This document shows, piece by piece, positions 24,649 through 33,660 of a DNA stretch of 58,244 nucleotides. Location: positions 1 to 58,244 of the forward strand of contig NZ_BAFC01000140.1 of NCBI RefSeq assembly GCF_000248055.1, read 5' to 3'. Numbering within the stretch: position 1 is the first letter of the stretch; each line of letters opens with the position of its first letter. The position numbers were made by a program, and so were the translations under genes. The notes under the pieces are model-generated. The model saw only the letters and a list, made by a program, of their open reading frames with translations, was not told the origin of the DNA and searched no databases. This DNA comes from Gordonia sputi NBRC 100414. Its GTDB lineage: Bacteria; Actinomycetota; Actinomycetes; Mycobacteriales; Mycobacteriaceae.

Positions 24649-25731
24649 GTGATCGACAACCCTTCCGCCCTGCAATCCGCGCCGCTCGCCGATCTGACCA
24701 CGCTGCGGGTCGGCGGACCGGCACACGCGATCGTGCACTGCCCGGACACCCGCAGCGTCGTCGAGGAGATCACCGCACTCGACGCCGAGTCGGAACGGGT
24801 CCTCGTCATCGGCGGCGGATCGAATCTGTTGATCTCCGACGACGGGTTCGACGGCACCGCCGTCGTGATCGAGAGCGGACACATCAACTTCGGCACCGGA
24901 CGCGAATCGGGTCGCGCGCACGTGACCGCCGACGCCGGGGTGGTGTGGGACTCGCTCGTCGCAGCAACGATCGATGCGGGATTCGGTGGGCTGGAATGCC
25001 TTTCGGGAATCCCGGGCGCCGCGGGCGCCACGCCGGTGCAGAACGTCGGCGCATACGGGGTCGAGGTCGCCGACATCTTGCGCAGCGTGCAGGTACTCGA
25101 CAGGCGAGCGCGAACGCTGCGCTGGGTGTCCCCTGGCGAACTCGGACTGGGCTATCGGACGAGCAACCTGAAGTACCGCGACGATTTCGTCGTCGTCGCA
25201 GTCTCGTTCTGGCTCAACGACGATCGCCTCAGTCAGCCCCTGCGATACCGCGACCTCGCCGACCGACTCGACGTCGCACGCGATTCACGTGTCGACGCCT
25301 CGCGCGTCCGCGAGACGGTACTGGGGCTGCGCCGCAGCAAGGGCATGGTGCTCGACGCCGACGATCACGACACCTGGAGTGCCGGTTCGTTTTTCACCAA
25401 CCCGATCATCGGGTCCGACGACGCACCCGCGGTCATGGAACGCATCCGCGACCGCGTCGGCGCCGACATCTCCATGCCCGCGTTTCCCGTCGCCGACGGC
25501 GTCAAACTCTCGGCGGGCTGGCTCATCGAACGGGCGGGATACGCCAAGGGCTATCCCGGCCCTGCCTCACCCGCACGACTGTCGACCAAACACACACTGG
25601 CAGTGACCAATCGGGGCGGGGCGACCGCCGACGAACTCCTCGACCTCGCGCGCGACGTACGCACCGGCGTGTACGAGGCGTTCGGCGTCACGCTGCACCC
25701 CGAGCCGGTGCTGGTGAACTGCTCACTCTGA
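24649..25731 (+). CDS. murB: UDP-N-acetylenolpyruvoylglucosamine reductase
   Basis: This 360-residue FAD enzyme makes UDP-MurNAc, the second committed step of peptidoglycan synthesis. Visible motifs are TTLRVGGPA, VIGGGSNLLISDDGF, the FAD loop GLECLSGIPGAAGATPVQNVGAYG, LGYRTSNLKY, the proton-donor Ser in SAGSFFTNP and the terminal Glu in HPEPVLV. This is the type I MurB of actinobacteria. GTG 24649 follows TTACCGTTACACC, so TACCGT may be the -10 and initiation leaderless. It matches Rv0482. Confidence 0.95.
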   Translation: MIDNPSALQSAPLADLTTLRVGGPAHAIVHCPDTRSVVEEITALDAESERVLVIGGGSNLLISDDGFDGTAVVIESGHINFGTGRESGRAHVTADAGVVWDSLVAATIDAGFGGLECLSGIPGAAGATPVQNVGAYGVEVADILRSVQVLDRRARTLRWVSPGELGLGYRTSNLKYRDDFVVVAVSFWLNDDRLSQPLRYRDLADRLDVARDSRVDASRVRETVLGLRRSKGMVLDADDHDTWSAGSFFTNPIIGSDDAPAVMERIRDRVGADISMPAFPVADGVKLSAGWLIERAGYAKGYPGPASPARLSTKHTLAVTNRGGATADELLDLARDVRTGVYEAFGVTLHPEPVLVNCSL

Positions 25732-25764
25732 CCGACTATCGCAGCCGACCATCGCGGCGTCCGC

Positions 25765-26995
25765 TCATAGGAACCCGACCGGTCGCCGTCCGGTTCCGAC
25801 CGCGGGTGTCGGATCGGAGCCGAGTCCCACGCCCAGCAACTCGGCGTAGATGTCACGAAAGTCAGTGGTGGCCTTCAGGTCCCCGTTGTCGAGGTCGGTC
25901 AGGCTGGGTTCGTCGCCGTAGAACCCTCCCCGCACAGGCGCCCCCGCGATGAACACGGGCCCAGCGGTTCCGTGATCAGTTCCCTCTGACGCGTTGGCGC
26001 GCACGCGTCGCCCGAACTCCGAGTACGCCATCGTCACCACATCCTTCCCTCGCGGGTCGGTCGCCATGTCCTTACAGAATGCACTCAACGCCGAATCGAC
26101 CTCGCCGAGAAGCCGTTCCTGGGTCTCGCGTTCGTCGGCGTGCGTGTCGAAGCCGCCGACGCTGACCGAATACACCCTGGTCGGAACTCCCGCCTTGATA
26201 CACCGTGATACGGCATCGAGTTGAGCGGCGAGCGCGCCGCCGTGTGCACCCGGCCGTCCGCCTGCAGCACGTGTCGAACCGCTCCCCGAGCTCGAGCGGA
26301 TCGACGAGAACTGCTGCGCCGCTTTCTGTCCCGCCACGTACGACTCGCAGACCTGCTGTTGTCCCACGCCGTCGGCCGGATCGTGTAGGCCGAGTGACGC
26401 CAGCCGCCACCACGGGACCGGCGAGTTCGTGGCCGGAGGGATTGAGCGCGGCGGCGGTCGTCCTGGTGCCTATCGCGAGCATGGGGAGCACCGGTCCGAT
26501 GTTCACCGCACGCAACGGGTCGTCGCCGGTTGCGTCGAGCCATCGCCCGATCCATCCGCTGGTCACTGCCGAACCCGGCGACGCGGTCTGCCAGATGTCC
26601 ATCGACCGAAAGTGGCTGTGATCAGGTTGGGGATATCCAACGCCGCGGACCACGGCCAGCGATCCGTCGCCCCACAGGTCGTGCATTCCCTTCATCGCCG
26701 GGTTCAATCCGAGCGAGTCGTCGAGTTGCAGCACCTGTTCGGGCGAATACGCTAGCTCGCTCCTGGCATCGTGATAAGCGTTGTCCGCGTAGGGAATCAG
26801 TGTGTTGAGTCCATCATTGCCGCCGTACATCGTGACGAGCACGAGGATTCCGTCGCCGACGATGCGGGGGCGTTGCACCGCCGCCTGATGAAGTTCGTCC
26901 CAGGTCACCGTCGTTGCGCCCGCAGCCACTCCGAGTGCAGCGAGAACTCCTGTTCCGACGAGGAAGGTGCGTCGATCGATTTCCAGAAAAGGCAC
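25765..26995 (-). pseudogene. DUF1501 protein gene with a frameshift
   Basis: The reading from GTG 26995 (SD AAGGAGG) gives a Tat-like signal (IDRRTFLVGTGVLAALGVAAGA) and the DUF1501 start GILVLVTMYGGNDGLNTLIPY, then PQPDHSHFRSMDIWQT. Near 26414, after LNPSGHELAGP, the family sequence continues in the next frame as WWRLASLGLHDPADGVGQQQVCESY, through GGFDTHADE, YSEFGRRVRANASEGTDHGTAGPVFIAG to a stop at 25765. Removing one C from the CCC at 26414-26416 (minus strand) restores the frame. Either a recent frameshift or a sequence error. DUF1501 proteins are exported partners of DUF1800 proteins, encoded upstream here. Confidence 0.8.
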
Positions 26996-28334
26996 GTGCC
27001 CTCCTTCGCATCCACGTATCGGGATTCGTGCAGACAGTGAGGTATTCGGGGCTGTTGAGCGCAATGGCGGTCAGGGTCACCGGATTTCCGATCGACTGCT
27101 TCAGAACCCCTGTGGTGCGATCCGAGAACTTCCCGACGCCGAGCAGATGTGCCGCAGCGTCGATCCGATCTGTCGGGGAGGCGTCGACGATTGACGTGTT
27201 CTGTGCTTTCTTGGCGACACGCATCGCCGCGTCCCACCGGATCTCGGTGGCCGCAGTGGACAACCACGCCTGCCCGGATGGCCAGCCACCGACGTCGGGC
27301 GGGTAGAAGGGCAATTGCCCGAGACCACGCAGGGTGGTCGCCAGGTAGTGCAGATCCCCACGGTTGACGTTTGGCTGCAGGGCACGCTGTGCGCCCACCA
27401 GCCACTCGACCGGCGACTGCACCGCAGACGCGTGCGAAAGTTCTGGATCGGTGAGAATCGCGCCGAACAGCGCCCGCAGATCGCGCTCGGGTCCGTACGC
27501 CGAGGTGAGTCTGCGCGCCGCGCTCGGCGACGGAGGGGCGTCTCCCGCCAGGCGCTGCCACAGTCGAGATGCGACGAATCCTGCGGATGCCGGATGCCCC
27601 AGCACAGCGTCGCAGAATCCGGCGGCGTCGAGTGGTCCGGTGACGCCGAGCACCGTCTTGGTTCCCGAATCATGTTCGGCCTGCCGCAACGCAGCCGTAC
27701 CGCTGGGCGAGGTACGCCAGCCGGTCAGAGCGCGGGCACCCTCTCGAACGTCGGTCTCGTCGTAACCGTTGCCGTGACCGAGCGCGAACAGCTCCATGAA
27801 CTCACGGGCCAGGTTCTCGTTGGGTGCCTTCTTGGTGTTCTGCTGACCGTCGAGCCAGCGGAGCATCGCCGGGTCGGTCAGCATGGCGTATGCCAACGGC
27901 CGAAACCCACCGAGGCCGAGACTGCGGAACTTCTCGTTCTGTCCCGCCATCGCCGACGCGGTGCGGACCTTTGCGGCCGACGTCGCGAAGTGGCTGTGCC
28001 AGATGAAGGTCAGCTTCTCGGTGACGGGGTTCGAGGCGGCGATCATGCGATGTAGCCACCACTCGGTGAGCTCGCTGAGCTGCTCGCCGATCTGAGCGTT
28101 GACCCGTTTTCTGGCCGACGCAGATGCCGAACGACCCAACCGCTGGATGTCATCGAAATGTGGCAGCGGCGTCGCACGCACGCCCGGATCGTCGACCGTC
28201 TGTCCCGCGAGGGATTCAGTCACATAGGTGCTGATTCCGCGCTCGACGGCGGCGTCGACTTCCCGGCCGGTCGCACCAAACCCCATGCGGCGCACCACTC
28301 GTGCCGCAGACGTCCAGTCGCTCGATTGGCTCAT
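26814..28334 (-). CDS. DUF1800 family protein with unusual C-terminal run-on
   Basis: About 434 residues look like a normal DUF1800 protein: VRRMGFGATGREVD, WWLHRMIAASNPVTEKLTFIWHSHFAT, NENLAREFMELFALG, YPPDVGGWPSGQAWLS, and the usual end LNSPEYLTV at about 27033. The frame then lacks a stop and continues 73 codons, Arg-rich and unlike the family, overlapping the DUF1501 gene by 182 bp up to 26814. The original stop was probably lost or shifted; the three neighbouring reading frames also show no early stop. No signal peptide is seen. ATG 28334 was chosen; ATG 28346 is also possible. DUF1800-DUF1501 pairs are widespread but their function is not established. Confidence 0.8.
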   Translation of the reverse strand: MSQSSDWTSAARVVRRMGFGATGREVDAAVERGISTYVTESLAGQTVDDPGVRATPLPHFDDIQRLGRSASASARKRVNAQIGEQLSELTEWWLHRMIAASNPVTEKLTFIWHSHFATSAAKVRTASAMAGQNEKFRSLGLGGFRPLAYAMLTDPAMLRWLDGQQNTKKAPNENLAREFMELFALGHGNGYDETDVREGARALTGWRTSPSGTAALRQAEHDSGTKTVLGVTGPLDAAGFCDAVLGHPASAGFVASRLWQRLAGDAPPSPSAARRLTSAYGPERDLRALFGAILTDPELSHASAVQSPVEWLVGAQRALQPNVNRGDLHYLATTLRGLGQLPFYPPDVGGWPSGQAWLSTAATEIRWDAAMRVAKKAQNTSIVDASPTDRIDAAAHLLGVGKFSDRTTGVLKQSIGNPVTLTAIALNSPEYLTVCTNPDTWMRRRARAFSGNRSTHLPRRNRSSRCTRSGCGRNDGDLGRTSSGGGATPPHRRRRNPRARHDVRRQ

Positions 28335-28386
28335 ATCCGCCAGCATGGTCGGCGAGCAGTCGCGCCCGCCAGGGTCAGCGACGAAC

Positions 28387-28403
28387 CTTCAGGCAGTCTT
28401 CAG
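28387..28403 (+). promoter_or_regulatory. tandem CTTCAG repeat, response-regulator site candidate
   Basis: CTTCAG occurs at 28387-28392 and again at 28398-28403, an 11-bp period, which places both on one DNA face as OmpR/PhoB-type regulators require. It lies 35-51 bp before the ATG of the DUF5666-like gene, and an OmpR-type regulator is encoded 0.8 kb downstream. Confidence 0.45.
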
Positions 28404-28437
28404 CCAACGACGCCGCGACGTTCCTACCGTGGACCGC

Positions 28438-29136
28438 ATGCCGAATACCCCAGAATCAAGCACACCAGAGCCAGACCCCACAGGGGACCATCCCACAGAG
28501 CAATTCCACACCGAGCAATTCCACACCGAGCAATTCCACACCGAACCGATCAACTCGGAAGCAGCCGATCCCGAAGCGGCGCATACGCATCAGTACGAAG
28601 CGCAATCCCACGTTCCGTCAGACGACGCACCGGGCGGCGCCGGTAGCAGCGGCGGCAAGAAGCGGTCCAATCCGCTCCAGCGACACCGCACCGCCGTCCT
28701 GACGGGCGTGGTCGCGTTGGTCGCGGGTGGTCTGATCGGCGGCGGACTCGGCTATGCCGTCGCCGACACAGGCTCGTCGAGCACTGGGGCGGCGAGCACT
28801 GGGTCGTCGACGCATGCCGCGTCTGGCGCAGAGCACCACAAGGGGGCGAAGAACAAGGCGGCCAAGCTCACCGCCGGAACGATCAGCGCGATGAATGGAT
28901 CCACCTGGACCGTCACCACGCGAAAGAACCAGCAGGTCGCAGTGGACGTCGGCACGGGCACGACTTTCGGAACGGCTAAAGCCCCCGAGCAGCAATCCGA
29001 TTTCGCAGTCGGCGATCACGTCGCGGTGGCAGGACAACGGAAGGGCGACACCATCGAAGCCAAGCGGGTGGTCAAGAGGACACAACCGACATCGGTGCCG
29101 CAGGCGCCCGCAACGCCGCCGTCGCAGCCGAGTTGA
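28438..29136 (+). CDS. membrane-anchored DUF5666-like domain protein
   Basis: A 232-residue protein. The N-terminus is acidic and holds three (QFHTE) units from a perfect 15-bp tandem repeat. One membrane helix follows (AVLTGVVALVAGGLIGGGLGYAVA, about 80-105), then a Ser/Thr/His linker, and an extracytoplasmic beta domain (AGTISAMNGSTWTVTTRKNQQVAVDVG...FAVGDHVAVAGQ) of the DUF5666 OB-like type, ending Pro-rich. It directly precedes a two-component system in the same direction, 73 bp away. It may be a target or an accessory sensor of that system. ATG 28438 is the start; no clear ribosome site. Confidence 0.8.
   Translation: MPNTPESSTPEPDPTGDHPTEQFHTEQFHTEQFHTEPINSEAADPEAAHTHQYEAQSHVPSDDAPGGAGSSGGKKRSNPLQRHRTAVLTGVVALVAGGLIGGGLGYAVADTGSSSTGAASTGSSTHAASGAEHHKGAKNKAAKLTAGTISAMNGSTWTVTTRKNQQVAVDVGTGTTFGTAKAPEQQSDFAVGDHVAVAGQRKGDTIEAKRVVKRTQPTSVPQAPATPPSQPS
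28501..28545 (+). repeat. 15-bp tandem repeat, three copies
   Basis: CAATTCCACACCGAG is present twice exactly and a third time with one change (last base). It lies inside the coding region and gives repeated QFHTE residues. The length is a multiple of three, so copy-number change would keep the frame. Confidence 0.9.
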
Positions 29137-29209
29137 TCCGCTGGGTGCCCACGCCGTGCGGATCGTCTCCGACCCCGGAGTTGCGGACTCGCTGGCACAC
29201 TGGTGATCC

Positions 29210-29905
29210 ATGAGCTCGTCGGTACTTGTCGTCGAGGACTCCGACCCGATCAGGATCGGAGTCGAGTCCGCACTCGCCGACGCAGGCTATTCCGTCCGAG
29301 GTCGGCCAGACGGGTCGAGCATCGAACACGACCTCCGCGAGTTCCGTCCGGACGTTGTCCTCCTCGACGTCATGCTGCCCGGCTCCGACGGCTTCGACCT
29401 CCTCGACGTCGTACGTCGGCGCAGCGATGCCGGCATTCTGATGGTCACTGCACGCGACGGCGTCGCCGATCGATTGCGTGGACTCACCGACGGCGCCGAC
29501 GACTACATCGTCAAACCATTCGAGATGGCCGAACTCGTTGCGCGCGTGGGAGCCGTGCTCCGGCGGCGAGGCCGCGGAGCCGCGGCAATCCACATCGACG
29601 ATCTCGTGATCGAACTCGACGCCGCGCTCGTCCTGCGCGCGGGGACGCCGATCCCGTTGACCGCCACCGAGTTCCGCGTGCTGGCGTTCCTCGCTCGACG
29701 ACGCGACCGCGTGGTCACCAAAACGCAGATCCTCACCGGCGTGTGGGGATACGAGCACTACGACCCGAACCTGGTCGAGGTGAACGTGAGCGCGGTGCGT
29801 CGAAAACTGGAGGCGCACGGGCCGAGGCTGCTCCATACCGAGCGTGGGCTCGGCTACATCATGCGTGCGCCCGCCGACCCGACCAGCAGCGTCGACGATC
29901 GATGA
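29210..29905 (+). CDS. OmpR-family response regulator
   Basis: A 231-residue regulator with a receiver domain (acidic pair in VVEDSD, phospho-acceptor Asp53 in VVLLDVMLPG, Thr in MVTARDG, Lys in YIVKPFE) and a C-terminal winged helix (LTATEFRVLAFLARRRDRVVTK, VEVNVSAVRRKLEAHG, LHTERGLGYIM). Its stop overlaps the start of the histidine kinase (ATGA), so the pair is cotranslated. Closest overall type is the actinobacterial TcrA/PrrA-like group; the signal is unknown. A tandem CTTCAG repeat before the upstream membrane-protein gene is a candidate target. Confidence 0.93.
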   Translation: MSSSVLVVEDSDPIRIGVESALADAGYSVRGRPDGSSIEHDLREFRPDVVLLDVMLPGSDGFDLLDVVRRRSDAGILMVTARDGVADRLRGLTDGADDYIVKPFEMAELVARVGAVLRRRGRGAAAIHIDDLVIELDAALVLRAGTPIPLTATEFRVLAFLARRRDRVVTKTQILTGVWGYEHYDPNLVEVNVSAVRRKLEAHGPRLLHTERGLGYIMRAPADPTSSVDDR

Positions 29906-31251
29906 CTGCGCTGCGCTCGGGGTCGCTGCGGACCCGCGTAACCGTCGTCGCCGTCGCAGTCCTCGCGCTCGCGTTGATCGCGATGGTGGCCATCACGTCG
30001 GCGCTGTTCGACGCCGCGTCGCGGCGCGCGGTGGAAAGCGTCCTCACCGACCGTGTGACAACCGCCCGGCAGGTCGCCAGGACGGCCGCCACTCCGGAGG
30101 CATTCCTACGGCGGGTCGACGGGCGATCGGTGCGGGTACACCTGACCCTGGCGGACGGAACACAGCTGGGGCCACGTCTGCCACCCGCCGACACCGAGGT
30201 GTCGCGAACGGTTAAACTCGCCGGCACACATGACTGGACGCAGGACGCGACCGCAACACTGTCCGTCGACAACCGCGTGCTGCAGGGGGTGCACACCAGA
30301 CTCGTCTGGGGGATGGGCATCGCCGCGGGCTGCGCACTCGCCGTCACCGTGATACTGCTGTGGTTCGGCGTCCGCTACGCACTCCGGCCGCTGGACTCGA
30401 TGACAGCACTCGCCCGCTCGATCGCCGGAGGCAGGCGGGGCGAACGGCTCCTCCCTGCCCGATCCGACTCCGAACTCGGCCGCACGGCACAGGCATTCGA
30501 CGACATGCTGGATTCGCTCGAGGATGCGGAGGCGCGCGAACGCAGCGCGCAACAATCGGTGCGCCGCTTCGTCGCCGACGCCGCCCACGAATTGCGCACT
30601 CCGGTGACAGGCGTTCAGGCGATTGCCGAGACCCTGCTGCAGCTACCTCCCGACACGCCGCTCGCCGAACGGGAGGAGCTACTGGTGCTGCTCATTCAGG
30701 AGACGAGACGGGCCGGTCGACTCGTCGACGACATGGTGGACATGGCCCGGATCGACGCGGGACTCGTGCTACGGGTCGAACCGACTGATGTCCAGGCGAT
30801 AGCCGAGGAACAGACGCAGAGAGCCCGAATCGTCCACCAGGGCATGGCGATCGAGGTGAGTGGGACCGCGCCGACGACGATGGCCGATCCCGTGCGGGTC
30901 GCGCAGATCGTCGCCAACCTCCTCGACAATGCGTGTCAGGCGACTCCGCCGGGCGGCGCGGTGCGAGTGACATGCGGAACCGCAACGCGTCGAACCGGAC
31001 AGCAGGTCGTCACTGTCACCGTCACCGATTCCGGACCGGGTGTGCCTGCCGCCGACGAGGAGCGGATCTTCGAGCGTCTGGTACGCCTCGACGACTCGCG
31101 AGACCGCAGATCCGGCGGGTCGGGTCTCGGCCTGGCAGTCGCTCGAGGACTCGCCCGGTCACATCGGGGAGAACTCGAACTGGTCGAAACCGCTTCTCCC
31201 GGTGCGACATTCATCCTGAGTCTCCCGTTGATTCACGAACCTCAGAACTGA
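29902..31251 (+). CDS. two-component sensor histidine kinase
   Basis: A 449-residue membrane kinase. Helix 1 (VTVVAVAVLALALIAMVAIT, about 13-32) and helix 2 (IAAGCALAVTVILLWFGV, about 140-157) enclose a 105-residue external sensor region. HAMP follows (ALRPLDSMTALARSIAGG), then the dimerisation helix with His229 in DAAHELRTPVTG, and the ATPase domain with N box NLLDNACQATP, G1 DSGPGVP, F box FERL and G2 GGSGLGLAVARGL. ATG 29902 overlaps the regulator's stop. The 3' end overlaps the convergent hydrolase gene by 10 bp. Confidence 0.93.
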   Translation: MTALRSGSLRTRVTVVAVAVLALALIAMVAITSALFDAASRRAVESVLTDRVTTARQVARTAATPEAFLRRVDGRSVRVHLTLADGTQLGPRLPPADTEVSRTVKLAGTHDWTQDATATLSVDNRVLQGVHTRLVWGMGIAAGCALAVTVILLWFGVRYALRPLDSMTALARSIAGGRRGERLLPARSDSELGRTAQAFDDMLDSLEDAEARERSAQQSVRRFVADAAHELRTPVTGVQAIAETLLQLPPDTPLAEREELLVLLIQETRRAGRLVDDMVDMARIDAGLVLRVEPTDVQAIAEEQTQRARIVHQGMAIEVSGTAPTTMADPVRVAQIVANLLDNACQATPPGGAVRVTCGTATRRTGQQVVTVTVTDSGPGVPAADEERIFERLVRLDDSRDRRSGGSGLGLAVARGLARSHRGELELVETASPGATFILSLPLIHEPQN

Positions 31252-32321
31252 GCGGCCTGCGCCTGCGGGCGCGACACCTCGCCGACGAGGTCGGCGAGCA
31301 ACTCGTTGACGCGCTGCGCAGCCTCGATCGTCGACATGTGCCCGACGCCGTCGAAAATGACTTCGTCACGCAGAGAACCGTTGCGGCGCAGGATGTCTGC
31401 CATCTCGTCGGCGTGTCGGCGAGGGGTGAGCCGATCGTCGGTGCCGACGATCACGGTCGTCGGGACGCTCAACGCATCGAGTCCGGCCGCGACGTCGAGG
31501 CGGCCCATCGCCGCACCCCACCGACCGCGTGCACGAGGCGGACACGCCATGATCATCGTGTCGACGAACTCCACGTGCGATGCGCGTGCCGCCGAGCCGA
31601 GCGCCACGTACTGGGAAACGCGAGACGTGAACGGGCCGTGCGGCAGTGGCGTCGACGCACTGGTGACGATCCGACTGACCGCAGGTACGAACGGCCTGCT
31701 GTAACGCGGCATCCCTTCGGGGATGAGCATGTGGTTCTGCACGACGCCGCGCGCCGCCGTGGACGCGAGCACCACGGCCGACACCGTCGTCGAGACCTTC
31801 TCCGGGTGCTGCTTGGCCCACGACATGATGGTCATGCCACCCATGCTGTGGCCGATGAGAATCGCCTTGCGGCCGGGCGGGACAACGGCGCCGAGCACGG
31901 CGTCGAGGTCGTGGCCGAGGGTGTCGACAGTCGGCCTGCGTCGTCCGAGCTCGCTGAGCCCGTGCCCGCGCTGGTCGTAGGCGACGACGGTCCGCTCACC
32001 CGCGAAGTGGTTGATCTGCGGATTCCAGTAATGGGTGTTGCAGGTCCACCCGTGCACCGCGACGATCACGTCACCGGTGTCGGCGGCTGCAGGATCGGGA
32101 CCGTACAACTCGACGTTCAGCCTGGTTCCGTCGATGCTCGCCACGCTGCGCTGCACGCGAGGTGCCGTCGGGTCGGCGAGCAGGTCGTCGGGCCCATCGT
32201 CGACGGCCGGAGCCGACGACATCACACCACGCGCGATCCCCGCGAGGTTGGTGCCCGCACCAACCGCCACCGAACCGAGCCCGAGCGCTGCGGCGCCGAG
32301 CGCCCAGTTCCGAGTCTTCAT
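31242..32321 (-). CDS. alpha/beta-hydrolase, membrane-anchored or exported
   Basis: A 359-residue hydrolase with a hydrophobic N-terminus (WALGAAALGLGSVAVGAGTNLAGIA) lacking a clear cleavage site, so it may stay membrane-attached. The fold shows VAVHGWTCNTHYW (oxyanion), nucleophile Ser in ILIGHSMGGM, Asp in VGTDDRLTP and His in GVGHMS. The DQRGHG motif is typical of esterases and epoxide hydrolase-like enzymes. Substrate unknown. ATG 32321 has GGAGTGGAGA upstream at good spacing. It sits 30 bp downstream of the MerR gene, so cotranscription is possible. Confidence 0.88.
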   Translation of the reverse strand: MKTRNWALGAAALGLGSVAVGAGTNLAGIARGVMSSAPAVDDGPDDLLADPTAPRVQRSVASIDGTRLNVELYGPDPAAADTGDVIVAVHGWTCNTHYWNPQINHFAGERTVVAYDQRGHGLSELGRRRPTVDTLGHDLDAVLGAVVPPGRKAILIGHSMGGMTIMSWAKQHPEKVSTTVSAVVLASTAARGVVQNHMLIPEGMPRYSRPFVPAVSRIVTSASTPLPHGPFTSRVSQYVALGSAARASHVEFVDTMIMACPPRARGRWGAAMGRLDVAAGLDALSVPTTVIVGTDDRLTPRRHADEMADILRRNGSLRDEVIFDGVGHMSTIEAAQRVNELLADLVGEVSRPQAQAAQF

Positions 32322-32351
32322 ACGTCTCCACTCCACCCCGGGTGGTGCTCG

Positions 32352-33242
32352 CTACTCGCGAATGACATCTTCTGATGTAACACTACCCGTTGTCAGATTC
32401 GACGGCGATGCCTCGTAGGTCGACTCCTCCGCGACCGCCTCCCCGCCCGCGGCTGCCTGCCCGTCCGCAACCGCGTCCCCGCCCACGGCTGCCCCTGCGC
32501 CCGCGGCCGCCTCTGGTCCGCCCGATGCGGCGTCGAAGTAGGTCGACGCCTCGCCGATGGCCTTCGAGATCTCGTCGTCGAGGGCTTTGCGAAACGTGGT
32601 CTCGACGATGTCGTGGGCCATCGGTCGGACCGTCTGGATGAGCTCGGCCATCTTGCTGACGTTGGCCTCACCAAGTTCGGGCAGCTTCTCGTCGAAGTAC
32701 TTGTCGGTGATGATCGAGACGAAACTGCGCGCCGCATCTTCGAGGTCGTCTTGCACTCGGACGAACCGATCGAGCAGGACGTCGATGTCGACACCGCTCT
32801 TGACCAGCACTTCGGCACCCTCGAGGACCTCGGGGTTCTTGATCGCGTAGTGGGCGCCGTCCTTGACGAGTAGGCCGAGTTTCTGGCCGAGCGCGATCGA
32901 TTTGTCCGAGGCATTGAGCGTCTTGCGCAGTTCGGTGATCGTGATCGTCGCGGCGCGTTTGAAGTTCCGGAAGCGGCCGCCCTTGGGTTCGCCGCGCAGC
33001 ACGTGCTCGACCTTCATCCCGTAGTGGGCGGCGTGCAGCAGTTCGCTGATCGTCGCGAAGGTGTAACCACGCTCGAGCATGCGGGAGATCAGGTTGAGAC
33101 GGACCAGATGCTCTTCGGAGTACCAGCCGGTGCGGCCGCGGATAGTCGGAGGCGGGAGCAATCCGCGGTCCTGATAGACGCGGATATTGCGAACACTGAC
33201 TCCCGACGCGTCCGCGAGCTCGTTGATCCGATACTCAGCCAT
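32352..33242 (-). CDS. MerR-family transcriptional regulator
   Basis: A 296-residue regulator. The N-terminal MerR helix-turn-helix (YRINELADASGVSVRNIRVYQDRGLL, wing GRTGWYSEEHLVRLNLI) is followed by a long helical effector domain (about 110-240) and a low-complexity Ala/Gly-rich tail (about 240-280). No Cys cluster for metal or Fe-S binding is present, so the inducer is probably an organic compound or protein. ATG at 33242. It belongs to the minus-strand run with the hydrolase downstream and DUF2516 upstream. Confidence 0.88.
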   Translation of the reverse strand: MAEYRINELADASGVSVRNIRVYQDRGLLPPPTIRGRTGWYSEEHLVRLNLISRMLERGYTFATISELLHAAHYGMKVEHVLRGEPKGGRFRNFKRAATITITELRKTLNASDKSIALGQKLGLLVKDGAHYAIKNPEVLEGAEVLVKSGVDIDVLLDRFVRVQDDLEDAARSFVSIITDKYFDEKLPELGEANVSKMAELIQTVRPMAHDIVETTFRKALDDEISKAIGEASTYFDAASGGPEAAAGAGAAVGGDAVADGQAAAGGEAVAEESTYEASPSNLTTGSVTSEDVIRE

Positions 33243-33332
33243 GAATCAGAGTGTATTCGCCACCCATCGCGGATCCCGCCACTCCCTACGGCGGATCACT
33301 CGCCGGATTTCAGCAGCGCCCGACCCACAAAA

Positions 33333-33650
33333 CTAGCGCCCGACCTTACGGAACCAGGACTTCCCCTGAATCGAGTCGACGCGGGGCCGCACGTCGACGA
33401 TGTACACCAGAACCGCGACGACGCCGATCAGATAGAACAGCGAGGGCGCCTGGAAGAACCAGATGAACACCGTCGACGCGGCGAGGATCGCGACCCAGAT
33501 GACCTTCGTCTGCTTGTCGACGGCCCGGAAGGCGTCGGAGCGTTGGATCGACGCGTGGATCAGCGACACGATCGCCGCAACACCGGCGACGATGGTCAGC
33601 ACCCACAGGATCAGGTTTTGGCCCGCAGCCATGAAGCTCACAAAGTTCAC
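33333..33650 (-). CDS. DUF2516 family membrane protein
   Basis: A 105-residue protein with three predicted membrane helices (NLILWVLTIVAGVAAIVSLI, VIWVAILAASTVFIWFF, LFYLIGVVAVLVYIVDV) and a basic C-terminus. This matches the DUF2516 family, represented by Rv0476 in the same gene neighbourhood in M. tuberculosis. Function unknown. It starts 10 bp after the XRE regulator's stop, so both are on one transcript. Confidence 0.88.
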   Translation of the reverse strand: MNFVSFMAAGQNLILWVLTIVAGVAAIVSLIHASIQRSDAFRAVDKQTKVIWVAILAASTVFIWFFQAPSLFYLIGVVAVLVYIVDVRPRVDSIQGKSWFRKVGR

Positions 33651-33660
33651 GAATCACACT

